The notes under the pieces are model-generated. The model ran no database searches. It worked only from the letters and a program-made list of their open reading frames with translations, and was not told where the DNA came from. Made by a program: the position numbers and the translations under genes. Below are positions 32,691 to 43,879 of a stretch of 64,000 bases of DNA, piece after piece. Positions within the stretch are counted from its first letter, which is position 1. Each line of letters starts with the position of its first letter. This DNA comes from Branchipolynoe longqiensis (Eukaryota > Annelida > Polychaeta > Phyllodocida > Polynoidae), in the NCBI GenBank assembly GCA_030323885.1, contig CM059197.1, positions 32,505,884 to 32,569,883 on the forward strand. The letters are read 5' to 3'.

Positions 32691-33560
32691 CCAGTCTCCG
32701 CTACATTTCCCAGGGACCTGTTCTCTGAGGTGATGTGTGCAGTTATACACATCAGGTTCACCATCTTATAAACAAGGGGATTAACACATTCGCCTAAATC
32801 CAAAAGGTCACGTGATGGCTGAGGATTACCCAGGCTTTTGAGTGACGGGATTTGAAGGACAATTTCCGACATATGACAACGTCATGCTGCAGTCTGTCAG
32901 ATGATAGCAGTAGTCTAATACAGGATTATAGCCTACTATTACTAAGACAACAGTGGGTAAAGGAGACTGGATACACAACTTTGGCATGGTATCCCTGAGA
33001 ATGGATAAGATTGATTGATTGATTGGTGGTTGCTTTACCCTGAATCGGTAGCATAGGCCATATTCACGGTGAGAAATGTTAGTTTTTTGTTCAAACCATC
33101 GCTTTTACATGTAAAAGCAGACAATCAATTATGTGCCCATAGACACTCATTAAATTCGAAAGCTCACAATCATATATTTGTGGTCAATGGAAACAAATTC
33201 CCATAGAAAAAGAAAAGTTTTATTAATAATTGATAGAATTTATTTAGTAAACTATATGAGGTGGTACAGTCCAGCTGCCCTCAAAAAGGCTAAAATGTTT
33301 TCTTGTTTTACTTTAGTAAAAAAGGTCATGCATACAGTCTACATTGTAGAATTGTTGGCGCAGGGCCAAAAAATCAACACAACTCAGTAAAAATGTGTTT
33401 GAGTGTCAGTGGGGACGGACACCCAAACATGAGTGAGATGAGAAGAATTTGCCACATTAGCCTTTTTTATTTTATTTTGTTTTATTTTTTATTTGTTGGT
33501 ACATTAGTTGATTAAGCAGGGAACACTTCAATCACACACAACTGACCTTCCTTATTCAAC
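32691..33560. other. Unassigned
   Basis: A short GATT repeat at 33010-33025. Positions 33495-33560 (ACATTAGTTGATTAAGCAGG...) match the sequence flanking the family T MITE at 57296 and serve as its empty site. No gene seen. Confidence 0.45.
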
Positions 33561-33564
33561 TGCT

Positions 33565-33705
33565 CATTATCCTGTCCTAGTAATGCTGAATGCCAGGATA
33601 GGTAGCAACCAGTATCAATTTTTAAGTCATTGGTTTGACTCGGCCAGGGTTTGAATCCCTAAACCTTACTACCAAAACAAGAGCCGGATGCTCAATTCAG
33701 TTGGC
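33565..33705 (-). mobile_element. SINE-A, 5' part only
   Basis: TAATGCTGAATGCCAGGATA ... GGTTTGACTCGGCCAGGGTT ... CAATTCAGTTGGC: the antisense head and start of body. Confidence 0.75.
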
Positions 33706-33715
33706 TATTTTTTTC

Positions 33716-34020
33716 TTTCTTAAAGATTGATACTGCCTATCATGGATAAGTCAGAATAGTCTTGTTTTCAACATTAGACAATTTGTCGAGAGAAAGCCCG
33801 AGCCTACACTTTTACCGAACCAAGGGATTTTTAACCTCCCACACCACATAGACATTGTATGAGAGCAACTGGCCTTTGTTGACGCTGTAAGTTATACACA
33901 GCAGTGGAAATCCAAATTAGCAGAGGTGGGGGCACAGGGAATCGAACCACCAACCCTCAGATTAGGAGTCCAACCTTGAAAAAAGTCAGACACTCTAACC
34001 ACTCTGCCACACAGAACACC
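33716..34020 (-). mobile_element. SINE-D, full copy
   Basis: TGATACTGCCTATCATGGAT ... to antisense tRNA-like head GGGAATCGAACCACCAACCC ... CTAACCACTCTGCCAC. Best-preserved SINE-D in the window. Confidence 0.82.
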
Positions 34021-34082
34021 CATCTGGTTTAGTCACTTGGTGCTTTATGTGCACTTGGTACCTTATGTGCACTTAATACTAA

Positions 34083-34391
34083 AGCTAAGATTCCACATAC
34101 GTGGTAATCTGTATGCGAATGTGACAAAAAATGGCAAAGCATGTAAATACGCAGTGGTGCTTCCATATGTCCAGATGTTAATGCGAATGCAAATGCAAAT
34201 AAAAATGTGGCAAGTGGATCGGCGCGAATGTGAATGCGAATGCGAATGTGAATGCTGCTGCATTTGCTATAAAACAAACAGGAACTTTGACTTTCCTTCA
34301 CAAATTTGGAGCAAAAAATCCTGAAAATGGCATGGGTAGCATTTACATGGCACATTTGCATGCCGCATGCCGCGTATATGGAATTGTCACT
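34083..34391. mobile_element. Harbinger-like MITE, family H7 (309 bp)
   Basis: Ends AGCTAAGATTCCACATACG / CGTATATGGAATTGTCACT, flanked by TAA and TTA. The interior repeats GAATGCAAATGC/GAATGTGAATGC words. The ends differ from the GGCCCTGTCACAC set, so membership is tentative. Confidence 0.6.
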
Positions 34392-34501
34392 TTACTCTAC
34401 ATTGCATGTGGTTACTTCATATGTAACAATGTAGTTATTACTGTGGGTCACTAACTGAAAGTTACCAGATTGCAAACCACATGAGATTACTTAGTATGTA
34501 A

Positions 34502-35075
34502 TGGGGCTGTCACTCTACGACGTGACAACGTCAGCGTAGGCAGAACATGAATAACGTTGAACTTCTCGGCGTAGTATGCAAATTTGGGCACAAGTTGAAC
34601 GTGGATGCAGCGTAGTGGACGAGAGCATGACGTCGGTAAAGAGTAGTGATGCCGTCATTCAACGAGAGAGGACAACGTCATTATGCTCACGGAACGTTAT
34701 GAATGTTATTCCATCACCAGAAGAATGTTACGTGACGTTAGATATGTTATGACACTGTGGCGAAATGTTGAACGTACGTTGAACGTACGTTCTCCTGACG
34801 TTCTCCTGATGTTCCCATTATGCCGCGTAGATGTTTCCACTGGCTTTAATGTGGGTCAACGTAGTGGAACATAGTTGAACGTAGTGAGCAGCGTTTGACT
34901 AATGTCCGTTTAATGTCATTGACGTTCGCCCAACGTGTACAGAACATACGGCGAACGTAAACCCTTACGTTCGAGTTAAGTCGAAAGTTTTGAACAGGTT
35001 CAAAACTTTGACGCGCGCCGACGTAAGACGATGTGACGTGACGTAGCTCGACGTCAGTCTAACGTCATTCTGATA
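34502..35075 (-). mobile_element. Harbinger-like MITE, family H1, right end lost
   Basis: TAA at 34499-34501, then TGGGGCTGTCACTCTACGAC. The interior is nearly collinear with 1-392 (GACGTTCTCCTGATGTTCCC..., CCACTGGCTTTAATGTGGGT). Palindrome AAAGTTTTGA..GTTCAAAACTTT at 34984-35009. It breaks off after ACGTCATTCTGAT. Confidence 0.85.
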
Positions 35076-35734
35076 TCGTATGTAGCTAACACTCATTACA
35101 GTTCCTCTGCTCTTGCTTGCACTAGTACTAGTAGTAGTACTAGTACTACTAGTAGCAGTGCCCGACGGTCTATGATTTACATCACAGAGGGCGCCACTGT
35201 GTCCTGAACACGTGTCCAGAGTTCTCCTGATCCACCGGAAGGTTTTTTGGGGGGTTTTGTGGCGATGTCGATCCGTATCAGAGCATGGTGTCGCCACCGT
35301 GCGGGACGCTCAGTCATCATTCCCCCGAGACCTTCTTACTCACGCCACCATTACTCACCCACGCCCCCCTCTACTAACTAACTGCCGACACACCCAGTGT
35401 CGGTGAACCTTTACTAACGCGGTCAGTGCAACTCATATCTGAGGTGTGCTACACTATCTGCCACGTAACTAGCAAATGGGCGCCACCACACGTCGATGCG
35501 GAGAACTAAAGAGTGGTTTCCTTTGAACCTGTTCTTGCCAAGACGACCGGTGATAAGTACCTGGTGTTTATGTTGCCCACCCTCGGGACTGGTGTCGTAC
35601 AAACAGTTCACGTCTTATCTCCTTGCCTGAACTAACTAACCGTCATCTGCAATATCAGAAGTAATTTCCTCAAATTGGGTGAGATTTTTTTTTTTTAATT
35701 AAAAGAGAGTAAAAACTATTTCTGTTATTAGTTA
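35076..35734. other. Unassigned
   Basis: Contains an ACTAGTAGTAGTACTAGTAC palindromic stretch at about 35121-35155. No gene seen. Confidence 0.4.
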
Positions 35735-35746
35735 CCAAAAGGAGAT

Positions 35747-36098
35747 TTGTTTGTTGTTGTTTTATGTCCTAGCAACATCTAAGGTCATATCAGGACGGGT
35801 ACCTATTTGTGACAGTGCACACTCATGGTGACTTCATAGTGCTGCCCCACTGGGAGACCAGACCACCAGTACTTATGACCTTATATCCTACTCAGTCAAA
35901 TTATCCTGATACTGAGCCAACCAGGCCTTGCCCTATCCTAATAATGCCGAGCGCCTGGCTAGGAAGCAACAAGTATAAATTTTTAAGTCATTGGTTTGAC
36001 TCGACCAGGGTTCGAACCCATGAACCCATGGCTTCGGATTTCCCGATCTCCAAAAACAGGAGATGGATGCTCAACTCATTCGGCCATCACGTCTGGTC
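35747..36098 (-). mobile_element. SINE-A, full length, 12-13 bp target duplication
   Basis: CCAAAAGGAGAT (35735-35746) and CCAAAAAGGAGAT (36099-36111) flank a complete antisense copy ending in the head complement TTCGGCCATCACGTCTGGTC. Confidence 0.93.
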
Positions 36099-36199
36099 CC
36101 AAAAAGGAGATGTCATGAGATGGTACCTGCAGGAAACTGAGTGATCAACGCGTTTAATGTGTGAACATGGGAAGATATCTCCAGACTTCTGAAAGTCAA

Positions 36200-36789
36200 T
36201 AGCCCTGTTCACACACGGGCGTTAAGTTGCCTGAACTAGTTCGCCTCATCTAAGTCGCCTCACATTCGCAGTGTGGACGCTACGCTGAGGCGACTTAAGT
36301 CATCTAGTTCGCCTCAAGTAAACCGCCTAGCGAGGTAGTCCAGATGAAGCGAACTAGCTTAAATCGGCCTATCTTGCGTGTGTGGATGATAGCGGATTAG
36401 TTGAGGCGGCCTAAGCTCATGACACGCATGTGCAGTCGAGACCTGAGTTTGTTGACTTTCCGGTCGATCAAAAGCGCATATTATATGATTTGGTCTATGA
36501 AACCGCTAGCTGTGCACAGATATTTTTTTCATCATTGATTTTTAGGTTTTCACTGCCCAGCAGAAGTTTTGACCATTCCAAAACAATACGACTCAGTCTA
36601 TACATATCTAGGTTGAACCCACACTCTCTCGTGGCGACGTCGAAAGTGCCGCTGGTTAGTATGGACTTGGTCATGCGCAGATATCGATTTCCGGCTTAAA
36701 ACACCCCTTTGTGTGAACACGCCACTAATTCGCTTCATCTAATTCACCTTATGTAAGTCGGCCTAAAGTTGTGTGTGTGAACACGGCTA
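36200..36789. mobile_element. Harbinger-like MITE, family H8 (590 bp)
   Basis: Ends TAGCCCTGTTCACACACGGG / GTGTGTGTGAACACGGCTA, flanked by CAA and TAA. The arms reiterate CTAAGTCGCCTCA words. The middle (about 36430-36700) is not word-like and keeps an 89-codon + frame without known domain. The palindrome AAGTTTTGACCATTCCAAAA is at 36564-36583. Confidence 0.8.
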
Positions 36790-36849
36790 TAATCTTTATT
36801 GCGGCGCAAATATTTCGAGATTTATCAAATGTAGCTGGGTGGGAAAATG

Positions 36850-37235
36850 CGTTCATATTTCAAAGTTTCATTGTCCGATATAAGTATCAAGTTTTCAAGC
36901 CTGAAAATACTTACCTAGATTTGATCTTAGATATCTAACTTAGATACTGGTGCTCTTATGAAGCATTTATGAAGCATGTTTTACTGCACAGAAAGGACTA
37001 CTAAGTCAATTTAGTAGAACCTGTTACTGCTGAAGCATATGGCATCAGACCTTTGATGTGCACACCAAGATTAAGTTGAAGTGTTTGCACTTCAAATATC
37101 TCAAATGTTATCTATTTAAAATCAAACCTACTTCAAACTAATGTGTGGTAGATTATAACGACCAATCTACTATATTAAAAAAAAAAAATTCAATGGCCGA
37201 AACTCAAAACCATCGGCCTATGCAACTTTAATTAA
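36850..37235. mobile_element. Family T MITE, long copy
   Basis: CAAAGTTTCATTGTCCGATA ... CTAGATTTGATCTTAGATAT ... ATCGGCCTATGCAACTTTAA; right TTAA retained, left end decayed. Confidence 0.8.
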
Positions 37236-37556
37236 ACTAATTAAACGAGTTAAATTAATTAAACTTAACACACATACCAGCAACCTAGCTACCCCGGCAA
37301 GGCTAGATCCGGTGTGCTCAGTAGTTTAATTGTTTAATTACTTAATTATGCTGAAAGTGTTAGTTGTTAAATTAGCAGAGCAGTCCCATCGTGAGAACCT
37401 GGTATCGCAATCTCCTTGACACCTTTCCCGCTGGCGGGTGTATTAGTATCAAAGGTAAGGATCAAAGATAACATGAGGACAGGTCACACATCATACCTAT
37501 GATATATGACGGAGTATATCACGGGGCCCGAGCTATTGGTACCATAGAACACGCTC
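37236..37556. other. Unassigned
   Basis: AATTAAAC-rich at 37236-37270. No gene seen. Confidence 0.4.
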
Positions 37557-37559
37557 TTA

Positions 37560-37922
37560 AAGTGTCACTATGCCGGATTGAGCAGCGGACAGAATTGTCT
37601 AGTCCGGTGGTGATAAGTATCAAAATGTATTAAAATGTGTCAAAGGTTTGCAACATCGGGTCAAAGGCCACCGGACGAACAGACATGAAACGGACATGAA
37701 ATGGACATGAAACGGACATGAAATGGACATGAAGCGGACATGAAATGGACATGAATGGATACCCAGCGGACAAAACAAACTCAAACCGGACAAGAACCGT
37801 AGACGTCAATCCGGCAGCATCCATTCCTAGTTTTGTGCATGTTCAAAACTTGTATGGACACAAACCAGACTTTGTTTTCTTTCTGTCCGTTTCCCCCAAT
37901 CCGGTGATGTGTGACAGGGCCT
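37560..37922. mobile_element. Harbinger-like MITE, family H6 (363 bp)
   Basis: TTA at 37557-37559 and 37923-37925. Left end AAGTGTCACTATGCCGGATT, right end CCGGTGATGTGTGACAGGGC-CT. Arms reiterate GGACATGAAAC/GGACATGAAATG words. Palindrome AGTTTTGTGCATGTTCAAAA at 37829-37848. Confidence 0.88.
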
Positions 37923-38194
37923 TTATCCACTAAAATACCGAGTATGGAAATAGAATTAAAACAAGGTGAAGTGGATTTTTTTGGGTGTTTTTTTATTTGT
38001 TGTTGGTAAATATGTTTATTCTGCTGAATAAGTCTTTTGTCAGTGCCGAAGCAGTGGTCTTCCAGCCATTTTTCAATTCAGGGTTATTTACACAAAAGGT
38101 ATATATATAGAGTAAGGTATACAATAACTGTTGAATACACAATTTGAAGCATGTAACACAATGAAATTCTGTATTTGTGGATGAAAGTTAGCGA

Positions 38195-38336
38195 GTTTAA
38201 ATATCGACGTACATTGACGTAAAAAAACGAGCACCTAACACTCACGTAACGCATAACGACATATCCCGACGTAGCGGCCAAAAATCACATACGTCGGCGT
38301 ACATTGGTGCGATGCGTTGTAATGTGACAGCCCCTT
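38195..38336. mobile_element. Harbinger-like fragment, right half
   Basis: Right end GCGTTGTAATGTGACAGCCC-CT followed by TTA at 38337-38339. The sequence AAAATCACATACGTCGGCGT is shared with the right part of 38967-39233. The left end was not found. Confidence 0.65.
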
Positions 38337-38339
38337 TAC

Positions 38340-38784
38340 CTGACTTTTGCGGTAGGCCTATGGGTTACTCTTTGCTTTGCTGGGGTAGTTTTAGAGGTAT
38401 TAACAAACTGTCATTTGCATCATCTAGTGTTCTTCTGGGTCTTCAAATCTTTTGAATCCGTCACTAGAAGTTTACTGAAAATTTCTCCGAATCTTTTTTT
38501 TCGTTGATCAAAAACCTCTGCAAATCACCAAATGTTGATGACATTCATCTTTGAAACTACCAGATTCCTTTTCACATACCCGTTTTCCATCTATTGGCCA
38601 ATTTTCATGAAGATTGGGTGATGATCAGATGATAAAAAACGCACTCTCAGCAATTCACAGAGCAGCTCTGCGAATAATATTCATTCTTCCACGAATTCAC
38701 AGAGCAAAACAACTCTGCGAATAGCCTCATCCATATTGAATCCACTAGCATTAATTTTTTTGGTTTTTGGTAGCTGGTAATTTG
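38340..38784. other. Unassigned, two small hairpins
   Basis: ATTCACAGAGC..GCTCTGCGAAT at about 38653-38675, and a looser version at 38695-38725. No gene seen. Confidence 0.4.
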
Positions 38785-39260
38785 TGTTAAAATTGCATAG
38801 TTCGATAGTTTTGTCATTTGTGAAAGATAAATATATTAGGTCGATCGGTATAATCTATTTACTTTTCTTTGAAGTAACTTGCATTATAATTTAATGCAAC
38901 AATGAATGCTTAGCTTAACAGGTGTGCCAGTATCTAAGCTGCGTATGTAGAACCAAATCTATGTTAAGGCCCTGTCACACTATGCCATATTGCGGCAGCA
39001 TATGCCAACATATGTGATATAAGCTATCATACAGCAGAATTTTGAACATGCTAAAAAATACTACTTATGCCAAACTTATCCATAACTTATCTCAGCGTAC
39101 ACCAGTGGGCTGTTAATGAATACTACTTATACCAAACGTACTGATAACTTGTCTCGGCGTACACCAACATATTGGTGCAAAATCACATACGTCGGCATAT
39201 GCTGACGCAATACGGCATAGTGTGACAGAGGCTTTAGGGTTTTGGTTTAAAACAAATGTG
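38785..39260. mobile_element. Family T MITE split by a Harbinger-like MITE
   Basis: AAATTGCATAGTTCGATAGT at left; after the insert it resumes GGGTTTTGGTTTAAAAC ... CAGACTATGTGCCTTTAA. Confidence 0.8.
38967..39233. mobile_element. Harbinger-like MITE, family H9 (267 bp)
   Basis: Ends AGGCCCTGTCACACTATGCC / GGCATAGTGTGACAGAGGCT, TTA at 38964-38966 and 39234-39236. Arms reiterate ACTTATGCCAAAC / GGCGTACACCA words. Palindrome TTTTGAACATGCTAAAA at 39040-39056. Nested in a family T MITE. Confidence 0.92.
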
Positions 39261-39395
39261 ATCCTTTTGTCAGACTATGTGCCTTTAATATATAATATCA
39301 TAACCATCTCAAGTTCAGATATATGAGCATCCTGTGTGTCCTCAACTCGACCGCGCGAAAAATGCCTGTGGGAGTCAGTGGTCTCCGCAACCCTG

Positions 39396-39730
39396 ACCGG
39401 ATGGCTGAATGAGTTAGAGCGTCCGTCTCCTGTGTTGGCAGACCATGGGATCATGGGTTCGAACCCTGGTCGAGTCAAACCAATGACTTAAAAATTGGTA
39501 CTTGTTGCTTCCTAGCCAGACACTCGACATTATTAGGTTAGGGTAAGGACTGGTTGGCTCAGTGTCAGGATAATGTGACTGAGTGGGATATCAGGTCATG
39601 GTGCTGGTGGCCTACTCTCCCAGTGAGGCAGCACTATAAAGTTGGCATGAGTGTGCACTGTCACAAGTCCGTACCCGTCCTGATATAACCTTAGATGTTG
39701 CTAGGATGTAAACCAACAACAACCGAACAA
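39396..39730 (+). mobile_element. SINE-A, full length, 9-bp target duplication
   Basis: GCAACCCTG at 39387-39395 and 39731-39739. Head ACCGGATGGCTGAATGAGTT, B box GGGTTCGAACCC, tail AACCAACAACAACCGAACAA. Confidence 0.93.
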
Positions 39731-39739
39731 GCAACCCTG

Positions 39740-39992
39740 TTATTTACCTGCCCAGAGGGTTCGGTAGCGTCACAATCGAACAATCACAGCCACGCAGGGC
39801 CTTGCCGGCCACAAAGACGGGCATTCACGGGGAGGGGAGGTGTGTGGGGAAGGCCGGGCGGAGAGGGGCCGGGCCCCGGGGACGGTGGGCGGGAGACGGG
39901 CACCCTAAGGCCGGGCAGGACCAGGACCCGTGCCCGGAACGTGCCGGGGGCTTCGGTCTATATCACAGAGCATACTATTACTAAGGACTGAG
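39740..39992. other. GC-rich patch before the heptamer array
   Basis: Positions 39800-39955 are very GC-rich (GGGCCGGGCCCCGGGGACGG) and purine-biased on +. No gene seen. Confidence 0.5.
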
Positions 39993-40898
39993 AGTGGGTT
40001 GTGGGTTGTGGGTTGTGGGTTGTGGGTTGTGGGTTGTGGGTTGTGGGTTGTGGGTTGTGGGTTGTGGGTTGTGGGTTGTGGGTTGTGGGTTGTGGGTTGT
40101 GGGTTGTGGGTTGTGGGTTGTGGGGTTGTGGGTTGTGGGTTGTGGGGTTGTGGGGTTGTGGGTTGTGGGGTTGTGGGTTGTGGGTTGTGGGTTGTGGGGT
40201 TGTGGGTTGTGGGGTTGTGGGTTGTGGGGTGCGTGGGTTGTGGGGCGTGGGGCGTGGTGGGGCGTGGGGCGTGGGGCGTGGGTGCGTGGGGCGTGGGTGC
40301 GTGGGGCGTGGGGCGTGGGGCGTGGGGCGTGCCGCGTGGGGCATGGGGCGTGGGTCGTGGGGCGTGGGGCGTGGGGCGTGGGGCGTGGGGCGTGGGGCGT
40401 GGGGCGTGGGGCGTGGGGCGTGGGGCGTGGGGCGTGGGGCGTGGGGCGTGGGGCGTGGGGCGTGGGGCGTGGGGCGTGGGGCGTGGGGCGTGGGGTTGTG
40501 GGCGTGGGGCGTGGGGTTGGGGGTTGTGGGTGTGGGGCGTGGGTCGTGGGGTGTGGGGCGTGGGGTGTGGGGCGTGGGGTGTGGGGCGTGGGGCGTGGGT
40601 TGTGGGTGGGGCGTGGGCTGGGGGTGGGGCGTGGGGGTGGGGCGTGGTGGGGTGTGGGTGTGGGGCGTGGGGGGTGGGGCGTGGGGCGTGGGGTGGGTGT
40701 GGGTTGTGGGCGTGGGGCGTGGGGTGGGGCGTGGGGCGTGGGGTCGTGGGTCGTGGGGCGTGGGGCGTGGGGCGTGGGGCGTGGGGCGTGGGGCGTGGGG
40801 CGTGGGGCGTGGGGCGTGGGGCGTGGGGCGTGGGGCGTGGGGCGTGGGGCGTGGGGCGTGGGGCGTGGGGCGTGGGGCGTGGGGCGTGGGGCGTGGTG
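39993..40898. repeat. G-rich heptamer array, GGGTTGT then GGGGCGT
   Basis: About 900 bp. From 39993 to about 40230 the unit is GGGTTGT, with some 8-mer GGGGTTGT. From about 40231 to 40898 it is GGGGCGT, again with small variants (GGGTCGT, GGGGTGT). The + strand carries G runs of 3-4 every 7 bases, an ideal G-quadruplex pattern. Because 7 is not a multiple of three, all frames stay open on both strands (over 300 codons), giving Gly/Trp/Val or His/Pro/Thr artefacts. Confidence 0.97.
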
Positions 40899-41460
40899 GG
40901 GTTGTGCACTCTATGTTCAATGTATATAACTACAAATGCAACATTTTTCTTATGTATATATTATAAATATAGTCTATGTACAGAGTCTATATATGAAGTT
41001 TATATATGTACTGTGTATAGACTATATATACTATTTGTATATACTGTGATAATAGACTATATATAAACTATTTAGAACTATATAGACTAGACTATATATT
41101 GACTATCTATGTAGACTAAATAAACTATTCATATCAACTATCTATATCAACTATCTATATCAACTATCTATATCAACTATCTATATCAACTATCTATATC
41201 AACTATCTATATCAACTATATATATCAACTATCTATATCAACTATATATATATCAACTATATATATATATCAACTATATATATCAACTATATATATCAAC
41301 TAAATATATCAACTATATATATACTATCTATATAGACTATCAATAATCTCTATATATAAACTATATGTCTAGACTATCTATCTAGTACATCTACATAGAC
41401 TATTTATACAGACTATATAGGGATTTTGTGCATAGACTATATATAGACTATGCATATCAA
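40899..41460. repeat. TA-rich region with a 12-mer array
   Basis: TATATCAACTATC-type units, 12 bp, are repeated about 15 times at 41130-41320, then looser TATAGACTA words. No gene. Confidence 0.92.
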
Positions 41461-41817
41461 CTGTAAAAGAAATCCGGCTAATTTTTGCCAAGGCCGTATC
41501 TGTCCAAATACTTTACCTTTAGTTCAAGGGTAGTTTGAACCTCATTGTCCAACATCCTAGCATAGCATAAACCGATTGGCTTTTCAGTTTCTCTCATTGT
41601 TTTAAAATACAGATATTATGTTTATAATCATAATTAACTTTGAAGTAACCTTTTTTTATGTTTATAATTATAATTAACTTTGAAGTAACCTTTTTTTAAA
41701 GGCTAATATTGAAGATGTTTGAAGAAATAAATGTAATATGCATACTGAAGTGATGGAAAGCATACAGGCTTCTCAGTATCATAGCAGTTACTGGTTACAT
41801 TAAATTGACTTAAACTT
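41461..41817. other. Unassigned, a small direct repeat
   Basis: ATGTTTATAAT.ATAATTAACTTTGAAGTAACCTTTTTTT occurs twice (41619-41657 and 41659-41699). TTTGAAGTAAC is also family T wording, so this is probably a decayed copy. Confidence 0.45.
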
Positions 41818-42005
41818 AAAGTTGCATCACAGTCTGATAGCCTTGAGTTTGCGCCATGTTCTGTGGTAAATATATTAAGTTCATCATTATTATCTACTTG
41901 ATAATTGAAGTAGCCAAATCGCTAACTTTGGAGATATTTGAGGTGAAAACATGCAAAATTACTTTTGGCAAACACATCAAAATTCTGATGCCATAGGCTT
42001 CAGCA
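41818..42005. mobile_element. Family T MITE, left half
   Basis: TTAAAGTTGCATCACAGTCTGATAG start, interior AATATATTAAGTTCATCATTAT. Confidence 0.7.
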
Positions 42006-42025
42006 GTAATTTTTTTTTTTATTAA

Positions 42026-42365
42026 AGGTGCATAGTCTGCTGAAAACATAACATTTTCAAAACCAAAACAATTATCTAGATTTGATTCTACATATCTAAC
42101 TTAGATGTTGGTGCACTTATTAAACATTTGTCATCACATATAAGGGGATACTGAGTCAATTAATAGAACCTGTTACTGTGGAAGCCTACAGAGTTTTGGC
42201 AAGCTTGTCAACATTAATTTAGCACATTTCCATTCCAAATATCTCAAAAGTTACCGATTTAAAATTAAAGTTACTTCAAAGTAAAGTAAGGTAGATTATA
42301 ATGAACAACTTAATATGTTTATCTCAGAAAATGAGAGAAACTCAAAACCATCGGACTATGCAACT
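42026..42365. mobile_element. Family T MITE, full length (340 bp)
   Basis: TTAA at 42022-42025 and 42366-42369. Ends AGGTGCATAGTCTGCTGA / CATCGGACTATGCAACT. Good reference copy for the family. Confidence 0.9.
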
Positions 42366-42369
42366 TTAA

Positions 42370-42612
42370 GTATGTCCTATGCAAATGCTTCATAAATGCA
42401 TCCATATACAAGTTGGATATGTTGGATCGAATCTAGGTAAGTGTTTCAATTTAGAAAATTTGATACTTTCATTGATTTGGACTATACAACCTTACTATTC
42501 CTTCTATGAAGTAATAAATAACATATATCTAAATTGGGTATATAGGATCAAATATAGGCAAGTGCTTTGGTTTAACACATTTGATGGCTCCATCTTGTCA
42601 TGCAACTTTAAC
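42370..42612. mobile_element. Family T MITE, two right-end fragments
   Basis: GGATCGAATCTAGGTAAGTG ... GGACTATACAACCTTA and GGATCAAATATAGGCAAGTG ... CATGCAACTTTAA are two successive right ends. Confidence 0.65.
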
Positions 42613-43130
42613 ACATTGAGCAACATTTTTAACAAGTGCATAGATTACACACAATTGACCTCTGACCTTCACCAACCACCCCTTACGCGCCTACCATTTC
42701 TTACCCCGATTCCCTCCTCTTTGATCTATCAGCTATAGCCAGTTTCCGCCATAGCATGGCTTAGCCACATTGTCAGGATTTATTTGGCGTGTGCATGGGG
42801 GAGGGATGGGAGTGTGGATAGGTGGGGGGGGGGGGAGCCGGGGGGGGGGGCCTTTCAGACTTCAGGCAAGCGTCGGGCGAAGGCTTAAAACCCAAGAAGT
42901 CTAGACCACACACAGTGGAAACATCTTAAATGCAATCACACAGCCTCTGTCCAGGAGGCCCAATACGGGCGGGCCTCCTTTACCAGCGCTGTGTGGTGGC
43001 GGGGGGAGGGGGGAGGGGGGAATGGGGGAGGAAGGGGGATCTGAATAGGGCACGACTTGCGGATGTTTCTGTGGGTGCAATAGAAGCTCCTGGAAACCAC
43101 TTTGTGTAGGCTGGTGATGTGTATGTATGT
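42613..43130. other. Unassigned, G-run-rich
   Basis: G tracts at about 42821-42835 and 42840-42850. No gene seen. Confidence 0.45.
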
Positions 43131-43650
43131 GTGTTGGGGTGTGGGTGTGTGTGGGTAGGGGTGTGGGTGTGGGTGGTGAGGGTGAGGGAAGTGTCTCCAA
43201 TCTGGCTGCTGGAGGAGTGTTGGACAATGGAGAGAGGCGATAGAGGGCGAACCTCCGCTCCTCCATCCTCCCTCCCATCCCTCCCCGCCTTCCCTCGTTC
43301 CCTGCCTCCCCTCGCTCCCTGCCTCCCCGCCTTCCCTCTCTGCCTCCCCTCCCTACCTCCCACTAACTCCGTCCCTCCCTGTCTCACCCCCCTCCTACAC
43401 CACACCACCCATACCCTCCCCCACCCACTGGACTCCCCCCCCCCCCCCCTCCCTCTCCTCCACCCCGCACTGACACACCTATCCCTTCACCCCCTCCTTC
43501 TCACAACTACCCCTCCCTACTTACCTCCCTCCCACACATCCCCCTCCCTCCCACACCTCCCACACCTCCCACACCTCCCACATCACCCTCCCTCCCACAC
43601 CTCCCACACCTCGCACTCCCCCCTCCTTCCCCATCCCTCCTTCCCTCTAA
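43131..43650. repeat. GTGTGGG block then CTCCC tract
   Basis: 43131-43190 is GTGTGGGT-like. 43255-43645 is polypyrimidine with CACACCTCC units (CTCCCACAC repeated about seven times at 43533-43610). Confidence 0.88.
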
Positions 43651-43879
43651 CTCTCCGACATTGGTGTTGAAGGATGTTATTGTTAGTGTTGATGTTTCCA
43701 TTGTATGTGAAATATGTTCTGGTGGGCGTGGATGCACTAGATGTGTGGGTTTGTGGGTATTGGCAGGTGAGTGTTGGCATGTGTTGGTGACGATGGGTGT
43801 GTGGGTGGGTATTGGAGTATGTGGGTGTAGGCATTGGTCGGCTAGGTATAGGCAGGTGTGGGGGTTGGTGGGGGTAGGT

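Noticed and set aside
39905..41066. Open frames of 310-380 codons on both strands
   Set aside because: All arise from a 7-bp G-rich repeat that has no stop in any frame; the peptides are pure repeats (GVGRGAW, PHAPRPT).
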